DNA of 57,803 nucleotides from Rhodocyclaceae bacterium (GCA_020247395.1 JADCJC010000092.1:1-57803); one strand, 5' to 3'; shown: positions 34,259 to 43,486, counted from the first letter of the stretch. Numbers and translations: made by a program. Notes: generated by a model from the sequence alone, not told the origin.

Positions 34259-34820
34259 CCCAACTTGGTCGCTACGACGGGCTACGATCGCCGATATTCC
34301 CGCAATCGCGCGCCTCATTGAAGCATCTGCTTTCGAACTGTGCGGAAAGGACTATGCCCGCGAACAGATTCACGGTGCCCTGCAAGGCACTTTCGGCGTC
34401 GATACGCAGCTGATTCGCGACCAAACCTACTGGATGGTGGAAGGCCCGGGCGGACTAGCAGCTGCTGGCGGTTGGAGTTTTCGCGCGACCTTATTCGGCA
34501 GTGACAAACACCCCGAACGCGCTGCTGAACCCGCCGAGCGGCTTGATCCTGCTCATGACGCGGCACGGATTCGCGCATTTTTTGTGGCTCCCACCGCCGC
34601 CCGGCAGGGGCTTGGACGACGACTCCTGCAACATTGCGAAGGTCAAGCCACGATGCACGGCTTTCAAAAATTGACGTTGTTCGCCACCCTGTCAGGGCGA
34701 CGCTTGTATGAAACCTGCGGTTTTGTTGCCGACCCGCCAGTCGACTACGAGGTGGCGGCAGCAACGTGGATGAGGTTTGTGCCCATGCATAAACTGATCG
34801 ACAAGCCGCGAAGTGCTTAA
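34215..34820 (+). CDS. GNAT family N-acetyltransferase
   Basis: A 201-residue protein with the GNAT fold. The acetyl-CoA loop is in ARQGLGRRLLQHCE near residue 132, preceded by the strand ARIRAFFVAP, and a C-terminal LYETCGF motif follows. The substrate is not predictable. The only in-frame ATG, 34215, lies 44 bases inside the CBS gene and would give a 15-residue N-terminal tail before the conserved part. It is read in a tight plus-strand series with CBS and BaiN genes. Confidence 0.8.
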   Translation: MNSPLPNSKVTSINNPTWSLRRATIADIPAIARLIEASAFELCGKDYAREQIHGALQGTFGVDTQLIRDQTYWMVEGPGGLAAAGGWSFRATLFGSDKHPERAAEPAERLDPAHDAARIRAFFVAPTAARQGLGRRLLQHCEGQATMHGFQKLTLFATLSGRRLYETCGFVADPPVDYEVAAATWMRFVPMHKLIDKPRSA

Positions 34821-34829
34821 AATCGTTGC

Positions 34830-36029
34830 ATGAACCCCAATCACTTCGACGCCATTGTCGTCGGTGCCGGAGCAGCCGGAATGATGTGCGCTGCCACGGC
34901 GGGGCAACGCGGTGCGCGAGTGCTACTGGTAGACCACTATCACAAGCTCGGCGAAAAGATTCGCATCTCCGGTGGTGGACGCTGCAACTTCACCAACCTG
35001 CACACCACGCCAGCCAATTTTCTCTCACAAAACCCGCACTACTGCCGTTCGGCACTGGTGCGCTATTCGCCCGGCGACTTCATCAAACTCGTCGAATCCC
35101 ATCAGATCCAGTATCACGAGAAGACTCTCGGGCAGCTTTTTTGTGATAACAGCGCCACGGATATCATTCAAATGCTCAAGACTGAATGTGATCGCGGGCA
35201 TGTGTCGTGGCGCATGCCGGCACAAGTATCATCAATCACCGCAGTCTCGTCCGGTTATGAGGTTCGGGTCGGCGCTGAGCACTTGACCACCACGGCATTA
35301 GTGATTGCAACCGGTGGGCTGGCGGTGCCCAAAATCGGCGCAACCCCATTCGGCTATCAGGTGGCCGAGCAGTTTGGGCTCGGCATCATCGCGCCAAAAC
35401 CTGCGCTGGTACCACTCGCATTCGAGCCCGACGCTCTGGCTAGGTTTGGTGATCTTTCCGGGTTGTCGATTGATGCAACAGTAGCCAGCGGCGAGGGCGA
35501 GTTTCGCGAAGCGGTATTGCTGACTCATCGAGGGTTATCCGGGCCAGCCATTTTGCAAATTTCATCCTATTGGCAGTCAGGTTCTGCAAAGGACCCAATC
35601 CGCGTCAATGTCTTGCCTGGAGCAAAACTGGCCGCCCTGAAAGATAAGCGGCAATCCAAAGCGCAATTGCATAACTTGTTGGCAGAGGTATTGCCCCGGC
35701 GTTTTGCGGATAGTTGGTGTCAGGCCCATCAGTTGACCAAACCTGCCAACGAACTGACCGATTCCGCGTTTAACACCGCACTCGAACAGTTGTGCGATTG
35801 GCGCATCAGGCCCTCCGGCACACTGGGCTACAACAAAGCCGAAGTCACCCTTGGTGGTGTCGATACCCGTATGCTTTCGTCTAAGACAATGGCCGTTATC
35901 AAGCAGCCCAACCTCTACTTCATCGGTGAGGTTGTGGATGTCACCGGACACTTGGGTGGCTTTAATTTCCAATGGGCGTGGGCCTCGGGCCATGCCGCCG
36001 GCATTGCGATCGCGATGGGCCGCGTGTGA
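34830..36029 (+). CDS. NAD(P)/FAD-dependent oxidoreductase, HI0933/BaiN-like family
   Basis: A 399-residue flavoprotein. The FAD motif VVGAGAAGMMCAATAG lies near residues 11-26, followed by KIRISGGGRCNFTN, the diagnostic segment of the HI0933/YhiN/BaiN family, and a C-terminal EVVDVTGHLGGFNFQWAWAS. Family members include a bile-acid flavin reductase, but the substrate of this protein is unknown. It starts nine bases after the GNAT gene and ends overlapping the PIN gene start. Confidence 0.93.
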   Translation: MNPNHFDAIVVGAGAAGMMCAATAGQRGARVLLVDHYHKLGEKIRISGGGRCNFTNLHTTPANFLSQNPHYCRSALVRYSPGDFIKLVESHQIQYHEKTLGQLFCDNSATDIIQMLKTECDRGHVSWRMPAQVSSITAVSSGYEVRVGAEHLTTTALVIATGGLAVPKIGATPFGYQVAEQFGLGIIAPKPALVPLAFEPDALARFGDLSGLSIDATVASGEGEFREAVLLTHRGLSGPAILQISSYWQSGSAKDPIRVNVLPGAKLAALKDKRQSKAQLHNLLAEVLPRRFADSWCQAHQLTKPANELTDSAFNTALEQLCDWRIRPSGTLGYNKAEVTLGGVDTRMLSSKTMAVIKQPNLYFIGEVVDVTGHLGGFNFQWAWASGHAAGIAIAMGRV

Positions 36030-36517
36030 TCGCAACACGAAACCAACCTGAAGTCTGCAGCACAGCACCCCGCTGGATACTAGACACTAATGTGGTGATC
36101 GATTGGCTGATGTTCAATCACCCGTTCGTGGACCCACTGCGCGAGAGGGTCGCTGATGGCCGTCTGGTCGTCCTGACGCATCAACCTGCAATCGTCGAAC
36201 TGAAGGCGGTGCTTGGCTATCGCCAACTCAAGCTCCACGCCGCGCGACAGGCGGATATCTTTTCGCGCTATATGGCCTTGACCACCGAGGTGACCTTACC
36301 CGGTGGGGCAAGCGATAAGAACCTGATGCTGCCGGGCGGTTTTCCCCGCTGTCGTGATCGAGACGACGAACACTTTATCGCTCTTGCGTACCACCACAAG
36401 GCTGACGCGCTGGTATCGCGTGATAACGCCGTGTTGGGAATGGCGTCGCGCGTTGCCAAGTTTGGGCTGACAATCTTGAACGTGCCGCAAGCCATCAGGC
36501 AACTGACGGTCAACTGA
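36026..36517 (+). CDS. PIN domain protein (toxin-like, COG1569 type)
   Basis: PIN proteins are metal-dependent RNases and often type II toxins. The likely start is GTG 36026, which overlaps the BaiN-like stop as GTGTGA, giving 163 residues. WILDTNVVIDWL has the first acidic residue at Asp20; IVELKAVL and CRDRDDEHFIALA carry the later conserved acidic residues. No antitoxin gene is adjacent, so it is an orphan or uses a distant partner. Coupling to a flavoprotein gene is unusual but may be only chance compaction. Confidence 0.82.
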   Translation: MIATRNQPEVCSTAPRWILDTNVVIDWLMFNHPFVDPLRERVADGRLVVLTHQPAIVELKAVLGYRQLKLHAARQADIFSRYMALTTEVTLPGGASDKNLMLPGGFPRCRDRDDEHFIALAYHHKADALVSRDNAVLGMASRVAKFGLTILNVPQAIRQLTVN

Positions 36518-36537
36518 GGGCCACCTAACGGCAACAC

Positions 36538-37317
36538 TCAACCGTTCTTCCTGAAGACCACAATATGCTGCCAAGGCAACACGTTCGAGGTGCGCTCCCA
36601 GACTAGTTGATGTACCTCCGCTTCACGTCGAATCTGACGTTCACTCATCTTATGCAGATCCCTGATGGGTACATCGGGGTCCTCAGCCCGATATTCTACA
36701 AACACCATACGCCCACCGGGTTTGAGTGCGTCCACCAGAGAACGCATCACCTCCAGCGGGTATTCGAGTTCGTGATAGACATCGACCATGATTGCCAAGT
36801 CAATACTGTCGCGCGGCAGCTTGACGTTGTCCGGTGCCGAAAGAATCGGCTTAATCGTCGCGTAGCGCGGCGCACGCGCGAGTTTTGCCAGCATCTGCAC
36901 CATCTCAGGCTGAACATCTACCGCGTAAACCATCCCGGGTGCCACGCCAGCTCCCACAATTTCAGCCATCCGCCGAGAGTGGTATCCCGACCCGGCACCA
37001 ATATCTGCCGCCACCATACCAGGCTTTAACTTCAGCTCAGCCAACAGAAGATCTGGACGTTCCTCACGCGTACGTTCCGGACGTTCCAACCAATCGGCCG
37101 CTTGCCAACCCATCACGCGAGCGATCTCACGCCCCATATAAGATTTGCCGATGCCGTCCGCACTGGAGCGGGTTTTTTTATAGGGATTATCGCTGGCGAC
37201 CGCTTGCCGGATCGTGGCAAATCCCAATGCCAGCGCAAGCACAAGAAAACCCAAGCACAGACGCGCACTTACAGACAAAATGGCTTCAAGATGCCCGCCG
37301 ATAAAGGACTTTTTCAT
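36538..37317 (-). CDS. Exported class I SAM-dependent methyltransferase
   Basis: A 259-residue protein with a hydrophobic N-terminal segment (about residues 19-36) ending in AVAS-D, a likely Sec signal or membrane anchor. It is followed by a class I methyltransferase domain: SAM loop ADIGAGSGYHSRRM at 104-117, acidic residue in VYAVDVQPEM, and VDVYHELEYP. SAM is a cytoplasmic cofactor, so export or anchoring of such a domain is odd; similar signal-bearing family members exist in Proteobacteria, with no known role. It ends 20 bases from the PIN gene, convergent. Confidence 0.82.
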   Translation of the reverse strand: MKKSFIGGHLEAILSVSARLCLGFLVLALALGFATIRQAVASDNPYKKTRSSADGIGKSYMGREIARVMGWQAADWLERPERTREERPDLLLAELKLKPGMVAADIGAGSGYHSRRMAEIVGAGVAPGMVYAVDVQPEMVQMLAKLARAPRYATIKPILSAPDNVKLPRDSIDLAIMVDVYHELEYPLEVMRSLVDALKPGGRMVFVEYRAEDPDVPIRDLHKMSERQIRREAEVHQLVWERTSNVLPWQHIVVFRKNG

Positions 37318-38559
37318 CTAACTCTTGGATGTCCGTGCCACTGACCAGGCAGCCACGATGGCACATAACAACGACAATGAAATACCGGCAAATACCCAAC
37401 GCGGCTGATGTGCATCAAGCAACAAGCCAAAGGCAATCGGCGCTGCCGCAAGGCCAACGTCAAGGCCAGAATAGACCATGCCATAAACGCGGCCGAAAGC
37501 GCCCTCACCGAGTCTGGCTTTGGTCGCGGTGCGCACCAACAAATCCCGCGATGGTCCCGCAATGCCAACCGCAAAACCCATGGTTGCCATGAGGGGCAAG
37601 ACGAGCCACACCGGCAGGGGAAGCAGCGCGAAGCCTAGTGCGATTGCCGCACCACTGCCAAAGGCGACCGCCACGTATCCTTCATGCACGTTGGCCGGTT
37701 TGGCGAGGAAGCCGCCAACCAACAACCCGCATCCGCTGCCGATCAGATAGACCGACAGTGCGGACGTCGCCGCACCAAGCGAGAGAGCGAATACCTCGCG
37801 TAACAACGATGGCATGAAATTTTGCATTGCGCCAAATCCAAACGTGGCAAAGAAGAAAAAGCCAAACGCCGCCCACACCATCGGCTGCGCAAGGATTGCA
37901 GCAAAACTCAACTTTGTCGGCTCCGCGCCGCTGGCACCGCTTGCAGTTGCCGTCTGTAATTCGTATCGCAACAAAGGCCGCTTCCAAAAGAGCAGACAGA
38001 GCGACGCCAACCCTACCGCTGCGGCGGCCAGCCCGGCTGCCCGCCAGCCGAATGTAGTTGCCGTGGCGAGCATCAGAATCGGTGCGCACGCCCAGCCAAT
38101 GTTTCCCGAGATGCCGTGGATTGAAAAGGCATGACCAAGCCGCGTTGGCGATACACGTCGATTAATCAAGGCAAAATCAGCCGGGTGAAAGATACTGTTC
38201 CCACAACCAGCGACAAAGGCAGCAAGCATCAACCCCTGAAAATTCGGTGCAACAAAGACCAATACACCGGAGAACGAGAGCAATCCAATGCCGGCAAATA
38301 GCACACGATCGGCACCGTATCGGTCCACCCAAATTCCCGCGATGGCTTGGCCGATACTCGAGACGACAAAAAATATCGTCATCAACGTGCCGACACTGGC
38401 ATAACCAAGCGCAAATTCCGCCATAAAAAACGGAAACAGCGGCGGGATCATCAAATGAAAAAAATGCGACGTACCGTGGGCAAATCCAACGAGCGAAATG
38501 ATGGTGGCGTCGGACTTTAAGGACGCTGCGTGTGGAAGGCTAGATGCGGTGACTGACAT
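37318..38559 (-). CDS. MFS transporter
   Basis: A 413-residue protein with 12 predicted transmembrane helices and the MFS loop motif GIWVDRYGADRVLFAG near residue 75. The substrate is not predictable; GTSHFFHLMIPPLFP near the first helix recalls fosmidomycin-resistance-like MFS proteins. ATG 38559 has GGCGGAG upstream and is preferred to the open frame 11 codons longer. Its stop adjoins the methyltransferase start (37317), so the two genes are probably one transcript. Confidence 0.88.
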   Translation of the reverse strand: MSVTASSLPHAASLKSDATIISLVGFAHGTSHFFHLMIPPLFPFFMAEFALGYASVGTLMTIFFVVSSIGQAIAGIWVDRYGADRVLFAGIGLLSFSGVLVFVAPNFQGLMLAAFVAGCGNSIFHPADFALINRRVSPTRLGHAFSIHGISGNIGWACAPILMLATATTFGWRAAGLAAAAVGLASLCLLFWKRPLLRYELQTATASGASGAEPTKLSFAAILAQPMVWAAFGFFFFATFGFGAMQNFMPSLLREVFALSLGAATSALSVYLIGSGCGLLVGGFLAKPANVHEGYVAVAFGSGAAIALGFALLPLPVWLVLPLMATMGFAVGIAGPSRDLLVRTATKARLGEGAFGRVYGMVYSGLDVGLAAAPIAFGLLLDAHQPRWVFAGISLSLLCAIVAAWSVARTSKS

Positions 38560-38814
38560 TGGGGCTCCGCCACCTGAAGCGTGATCGAGCAAGAGGCTCG
38601 CGCTTTGATGACCTGAAGCGAAATTATAGGGCAGTCACCGGGAGCGATTGTCACGAGCCCGCGCTACGTTTTTCCTGCTTTTCCCCGAAAATGACGGATG
38701 ATCAACCACGGGGACTGATTGCCCCTTTTAACGTCAAAACATGAACGCAAGCCACCACCATTGATGGGGCCTGCGCTCGTGAGCAACCCGTCAACACCGT
38801 TGCCGATAAAATAA
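38560..38814. other. Intergenic region upstream of the MFS gene
   Basis: No gene, repeat or RNA was recognised between the MFS start and the terminator of the DksA-like gene. It presumably holds the MFS promoter. Confidence 0.5.
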
Positions 38815-38845
38815 AAAACGCCGCATCCGGAGGGCGCGGCGTTTT
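38815..38845 (-). terminator. Terminator after the DksA-like gene
   Basis: A 10-bp inverted repeat, AAAACGCCGC with GCGGCGTTTT. On the minus strand it is followed by TTTTTTATTTT, about 50 bases past the stop at 38893. Confidence 0.85.
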
Positions 38846-38892
38846 CGTCTTCGACTATGGTTGGGTTAGTGCCGTGTAATGGCTACTCCCGG

Positions 38893-39993
38893 CTACTCAC
38901 CGAACATGCGCTGTTTCAATTCGCGCCGCTCTTGCGCCTCAATGCTGAGGGTGGCCGTCGGGCGTGCCAACAACCGCGGAATGCCGATCGGCTCTCCGGT
39001 CTCCTCGCAGTAACCATACTCTCCTTCGTCGATACGAAGAATCGACGCTTCCACCTTTTTTAACAACTTACGCTCTCGGTCGCGCGCGCGAAGTTCCAAG
39101 GCGTGCTCTTCCTCGAGGGTCGCCCGGTCCGCTGGATCCGGCACGATGGCGAGCTCGCGCAGGTGTTCGGTCGTCTGACCAGCGTTTTCACGCAATCGCG
39201 ACTGCAACTCGAGCAGACGTTGTTTGAAAAACGCCAGTTGCTCCTTGGACATGTACTTTTCCTTGGGCTGCTTGAGTATTTCCGCTTCCGACAGGTAGCC
39301 CTCCACAGCAACGGTCTTCGGGTTAAACGGCAGGACGTCGCTAGTATGCGCCTTGACCGTCATCGATTTTGGCAACGCCCGCGTCGGCACGGGAATCGCG
39401 ACCAACGGCGCAGTTGGCGTTGCGGCGACTAACGTAGCGCGCGGAGGAGTCTTCCCCGCGGGTGCCTTGGGTCGCTCTAGCGAGGCGGGCACAGATGTGG
39501 CTACCTTCGCCGACTTGGCTGGTGTTATTGGAGGATGCGCAGATGACGCCGCGGCTTTCGTACTCGATTTAGGGGCGGCCTTTGGAGGCGCGGATTTTGT
39601 CGCGGTATTTTTTGGTGTCACTTTTGGTGGTACTTTTGAAAGTTTAGACGTTGATGGCTTGGCTGCCTTTCCGGCGGCTTTTGGTACTACCTTGGCTTTT
39701 GTACCCTTCGACGAGGCATTTGGGCCTACTGCGGTTGCCCTTGTTCCTTTGCCTAGCGGCTTCGACCCCGGCGCTGCCTTAGGATGTGCGCTCAGCGATT
39801 TGGCTTTCACCGCCGTTTTGGACTGGGCAGCGGTTGATTTCGTCGACGGCTTCGCCTTCGTCACCGCCTTGCCCTTCAAAGCAGGCTTTGTCGGCGTTTT
39901 TTTCTTGGCGACTTGGGTCGTCTTCGTGACCTTTGTCGATTTCCCGCCTACCTTACTTTTGGTCGCCGTCTTGGCTTTTTTTGCAGTGGCCAA
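38893..39993 (-). CDS. Histone-H1-like / DksA fusion protein
   Basis: A 366-residue protein in two parts. Residues 1 to about 215 are a Lys/Ala/Pro/Thr-rich, low-complexity region with repeated KAK, KST and PKA motifs, like bacterial histone-H1-like proteins. Residues about 235-366 are a DksA domain with the coiled-coil and TGEPIGIPRLLARPTATLS, the zinc-finger region of beta-type DksA that keeps only one cysteine (GYCEETG). The start is TTG 39993, with AGGAG six bases upstream. DksA binds RNA polymerase and shapes the stringent response; the basic arm may bind DNA or RNA. The function of the fusion is inference. Confidence 0.9.
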   Translation of the reverse strand: MATAKKAKTATKSKVGGKSTKVTKTTQVAKKKTPTKPALKGKAVTKAKPSTKSTAAQSKTAVKAKSLSAHPKAAPGSKPLGKGTRATAVGPNASSKGTKAKVVPKAAGKAAKPSTSKLSKVPPKVTPKNTATKSAPPKAAPKSSTKAAASSAHPPITPAKSAKVATSVPASLERPKAPAGKTPPRATLVAATPTAPLVAIPVPTRALPKSMTVKAHTSDVLPFNPKTVAVEGYLSEAEILKQPKEKYMSKEQLAFFKQRLLELQSRLRENAGQTTEHLRELAIVPDPADRATLEEEHALELRARDRERKLLKKVEASILRIDEGEYGYCEETGEPIGIPRLLARPTATLSIEAQERRELKQRMFGE

Positions 39994-40296
39994 CTTGATC
40001 TCCTCAGCAGTTTTTCTTCAATTGTCGCTACCACCCGTGGCAGGCGGCGGAATTTCGAAAACGCGTAAGTCTACTGAATCTATAGGCCAAAGACAACGAA
40101 TCATTCGCTATTTGCAACTGCTTGAATACAAGCACTTTTCAACCGAGGCCAATTTGTTCGCAGCCATCGGCTTGAAGCTGCCAGAAGGCCGCGCCAAAAG
40201 TCACAATCGAACCTGACTGTCTGCCGCAAAGCGCATCGGGAAGCAGTGCAAGAAGCGATCCGCCGCCCGATGAACGGTTTGTGCGAAGAAAGCGGA
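39994..40296. other. Intergenic region upstream of the DksA-like gene
   Basis: About 300 bases between the TerC stop and the DksA-like start, both genes reading leftward. Apart from the AGGAG ribosome binding site of the TTG start, I see no gene, hairpin or repeat. Confidence 0.5.
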
Positions 40297-41259
40297 CTAC
40301 CCGGCATTTTCCTCGCCCGGTCGCGTCAGCCAGCTCGCGATGATTGCAATGGTGAGAATTCCACCGACCACCCCCAGCGACACAAATACGGGGATCTTGA
40401 ACCAATCAACGATCAACATCTTCGTGCCGACAAACACCAAAACCAGCGCCAGCCCGTAGGACAGCAGATGGAAGCGATTAGCAAGATCCGCGAGCAGAAA
40501 ATACAGCGCGCGCAATCCGAGGATGGCAAAGATATTCGACGTCATGACAATAAACGGATCTTCCGTGATGGCAAAAATCGCCGGAATTGAGTCCACGGCG
40601 AACACGATATCGGTGACACCGATCATGAGCACCACCACAAACATCGGCGTGAAATAACGCGTGCCATTCTTGATGATCGAGAATTGCTCGCCGTGAAAGT
40701 CGTCAGTCAGCTTGACATGTTTGCGAATGAACTTCAGCAACGGGTTCTGATCCAGGTCAGGCTTGGAGTCCGCAAAGATCAACATCTTTACACCCGTGGC
40801 GAGAAGAAATGCACCGAAAACATACAAAATCCAGTGGAACTTTGCGACCAACCAGGCACCGATTAAAATCATGATTACCCGTAGCACAATCGCGCCAATC
40901 ACACCGATCACGAGCGCCCGGCGCTGTTGTTCCGCAGGGACGGCAAAAAAAGTAAAAATCATCAGAAAGACAAAAATATTGTCAACTGACAGCGATTTTT
41001 CAATCAGATAACCGGTCAGAAACTCGGTCGTTTTCAGGTTCGCCAGTTCGCGCGTAAATGCGCCGTCAAGGTAAACCCATAGAAGCGCGGCAAAAGCGAA
41101 CGAAAGACAGATCCAGAGTATTGACCAACCCAGTGCTTCCTTTACAGTCACTTTCTGACCGGCCTTTTTGTCAAGTACAACGAGGTCGATTGCGAGCGCA
41201 ACCACCACAAATAGCGCGAATCCGGACCACATCCAGACGTTGCCGATTGTTTCAAACAT
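40297..41259 (-). CDS. TerC/Alx family integral membrane protein
   Basis: A 320-residue membrane protein with about nine helices, of the TerC family: SVDNIFVFLMIFTFFAVP near residue 92 and the second acidic motif DIVFAVDSIPAIFAIT near 195. Family members such as Alx and MeeF/MeeY are linked to manganese export; tellurite resistance is the historical name. GGGAG precedes ATG by five bases. I searched the leader for a yybP-ykoY manganese riboswitch and did not find a convincing one. Confidence 0.92.
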   Translation of the reverse strand: MFETIGNVWMWSGFALFVVVALAIDLVVLDKKAGQKVTVKEALGWSILWICLSFAFAALLWVYLDGAFTRELANLKTTEFLTGYLIEKSLSVDNIFVFLMIFTFFAVPAEQQRRALVIGVIGAIVLRVIMILIGAWLVAKFHWILYVFGAFLLATGVKMLIFADSKPDLDQNPLLKFIRKHVKLTDDFHGEQFSIIKNGTRYFTPMFVVVLMIGVTDIVFAVDSIPAIFAITEDPFIVMTSNIFAILGLRALYFLLADLANRFHLLSYGLALVLVFVGTKMLIVDWFKIPVFVSLGVVGGILTIAIIASWLTRPGEENAG

Positions 41260-41678
41260 GCAGCTCCCTTAGTTGGATTAAGTAAACACTGATCGCCAAT
41301 GACCACCAGGACCCCTTCGGACCCGCCTAGGCGAATCAGAACACGTCAAATCCAGACCAGTCTCCTGCGAGAGCGGGATCCTTTGCGGCGTCGATGGGAC
41401 GTGCAAAGGTCTCGTTCATGTCTATACAGCTCAGACATTGTCCGCACCGGAGTCAAATTGACTCGTATTGACGATGCGGTCGATCCAGTAGGCTAAAAAA
41501 ACCACAAGCCGGACGAACTACTCCCCTTTGAAGGCACCCAATGCCGACGCATATGTCGAACACGTGTTGACGACGGCCATGGGTGGAGGAGTGACCCAAG
41601 TTTGTGCAGAAAGTTCAAACAGTCGTCGCGATGGCGGGCTTGCTTCGGCTCAATCAAAGCACACTTGAATTTAATCGA
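41260..41678. other. Divergent intergenic region between terC-like and iron permease genes
   Basis: This stretch holds the leaders of two divergent genes. Hairpin-like GC-rich sequence lies on the terC side around 41305-41400, but no riboswitch or RNA family could be named. No convincing gene is present. Confidence 0.5.
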
Positions 41679-41697
41679 AACAAGAATCATTCTTGTT
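41679..41697. promoter_or_regulatory. Perfect 19-bp palindrome, possible Fur box
   Basis: AACAAGAATCATTCTTGTT is a perfect palindrome centred on one base. Against the 7-1-7 Fur consensus TGATAATnATTATCA it keeps the AAT/ATT core and one further matching base per arm. It lies about 100 bases upstream of an iron-type ABC permease gene. Fur control is inferred from position and partial match. Confidence 0.5.
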
Positions 41698-41800
41698 AAA
41701 ATGAGGTCAGTACATTACCCCCCAGCATACGATTGACTCGACTACCGGCTTCAACCGGAACCACCACGTGCACCTGACAATCCCGAACCGCAGGTTGCCT

Positions 41801-43480
41801 ATGACAGCGCCGACCCGTCGAGCTGCGACTTTCTGGCTTGCCACTGGAGTCGCAATCACCCTGCTGCTGCCCGTCGCAAGCGTGCTGACCAGCATCGTCC
41901 AAGCTGATCAGGGTGCCTGGCAGCACATTCGTTCAACAACGCTGACAGAACTCGTGGGCAACTCGGTGATGTTGCTCACCATGGTAGGCCTCGGTGCGGC
42001 TGCCATTGGAACCGGCGCGGCTTGGATCACTGCCAGATACGACTGGTGGGGACGCAGAACTCTGGAGTGGATGCTGGTATTGCCCCTCGCCATGCCCGCC
42101 TATGTCATGGCTTATACCTATACTGATCTGCTGCAATACGCTGGGCCCGTACAGAGTGCGTTGCGCGAAACGTTTGGTTGGCAGGCAAAAGCTGACTACT
42201 GGTTTTTCGACATTCGCAGCCTTGGCGGCGCAGCCACGATGCTAACCTGCGCACTGTATCCATATGTTTACCTGTTGGCGCGGGTTGCGTTTCTGGAGCG
42301 ATCCACCTCATTCATCGAAGTTGGCAGGACATTCGGCTATGACCGCCGGAGCTTGCTCTTCCGTTTGACATTGCCGCTCGCCCGCCCCGCCATCGTTGCC
42401 GGAACAGCGTTGGTGATGATGGAGACCTTGGCTGATTACGGTACGGTATCCTACTTCGGTGTAAACACCTTCACGACAGGCATCTTCAATGCCTGGTTCG
42501 CACAAGGTGATCGCATCGCTGCGGCCAAACTCGCCAGCATGCTGTTGGGTTTTGTTGCAATCGTACTGTTAATGGAAAGCCATGCGCGACGTAGGGCTCG
42601 TTTTGCCGACGCCGAATCGCGTCCGGCAAGACGAACGCAACTTCAGGGACGCGCAGCATTGGCGGCATTTGCGGCGTGCTCGCTGCCACTCTTGGCGGGC
42701 TTTTTGTTACCTGCCACGTTGCTCGTGCGTTTGGCGGTAGGCGAACTGATGTCGGATACAGACAGCACAAGCGACACCTTTGGTTCGTTGTTTCACCCAA
42801 GCGATTTTGCACAGCTGGCTTGGAATAGCTTTTCAATTGCGACCCTGACGGCTGCTATCGCCGTAGTGCTGGGCCTGTTGCTTGCCTATGCGAAACGCCG
42901 CACTCCTGGTATGGTCATGACCGTTGCCAACCGAGCCGTCGGGTTGGGCTACGCCATCCCGGGAACGGTGATCGCGGTCGGCGTGTTGATTCCCGTCACC
43001 GCACTTGACCATCAACTCGCGGACGCCATCGGCATCGTACTCGGGCGGGATGTCGGACTGGTTCTCACCGGCGGATTCGCGGTTCTCGTCTACGCCTATC
43101 TGATCCGTTTCCTTGCTATTGGCATGCAAACCTGCGAAGCTGGGTTCGCCAAAATTACCCTCAGTATGGATTCGGCCGCCCGGTCGCTAGGCGCGAGTGA
43201 TCGAGAAGTCGTCCGTCGAATCCACTTGCCTCTGCTTCGCACCAGTCTTATCACCGCCGGACTCATGGTGTTTGTAGACGTGATGAAGGAGCTACCCGCC
43301 ACGCTGGTCATGCGACCATTCAATTTCGACACCCTGGCCGTCCGAACTTACCATCTTGCCAAGGATGAACGCCTCGCAGAAGCGTCAATTGCAGCACTGG
43401 CCATCGTATTAGTCGGCTTGATCCCTGTCGTCGTTGCCTCAAGGGCAATTACCCGACCTACTGGGGCTGAACCGCGTTGA
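41801..43480 (+). CDS. Iron(III) ABC transporter permease (FbpB type)
   Basis: A 559-residue permease made of two fused six-helix BinDing-protein-dependent units, each with an EAA loop: FIEVGRTFGYDRRSLLFRLTL-like in the first half and DSAARSLGASDREVVRRIHL-like in the second. FbpB/SfuB permeases import ferric iron with a periplasmic binding protein and an ATPase; neither is adjacent here. ATG 41801 is chosen, with a weak AGG upstream; GTG 41768 is also open. The palindrome at 41679 may make it iron-regulated. Confidence 0.88.
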   Translation: MTAPTRRAATFWLATGVAITLLLPVASVLTSIVQADQGAWQHIRSTTLTELVGNSVMLLTMVGLGAAAIGTGAAWITARYDWWGRRTLEWMLVLPLAMPAYVMAYTYTDLLQYAGPVQSALRETFGWQAKADYWFFDIRSLGGAATMLTCALYPYVYLLARVAFLERSTSFIEVGRTFGYDRRSLLFRLTLPLARPAIVAGTALVMMETLADYGTVSYFGVNTFTTGIFNAWFAQGDRIAAAKLASMLLGFVAIVLLMESHARRRARFADAESRPARRTQLQGRAALAAFAACSLPLLAGFLLPATLLVRLAVGELMSDTDSTSDTFGSLFHPSDFAQLAWNSFSIATLTAAIAVVLGLLLAYAKRRTPGMVMTVANRAVGLGYAIPGTVIAVGVLIPVTALDHQLADAIGIVLGRDVGLVLTGGFAVLVYAYLIRFLAIGMQTCEAGFAKITLSMDSAARSLGASDREVVRRIHLPLLRTSLITAGLMVFVDVMKELPATLVMRPFNFDTLAVRTYHLAKDERLAEASIAALAIVLVGLIPVVVASRAITRPTGAEPR

Positions 43481-43486
43481 ACTAGG

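Noticed and set aside
39353-40216. A 287-codon plus-strand frame opposite the DksA fusion
   Set aside because: The sequence is the antisense of a low-complexity Lys/Ala/Pro region, which naturally yields an open hydrophobic frame.
41260-41480. Possible manganese (yybP-ykoY) or glycine riboswitch before the terC-like gene
   Set aside because: A CCGAAGGGG stretch and hairpin-like GC-rich sequence were seen, but the conserved cores of either riboswitch class are missing.
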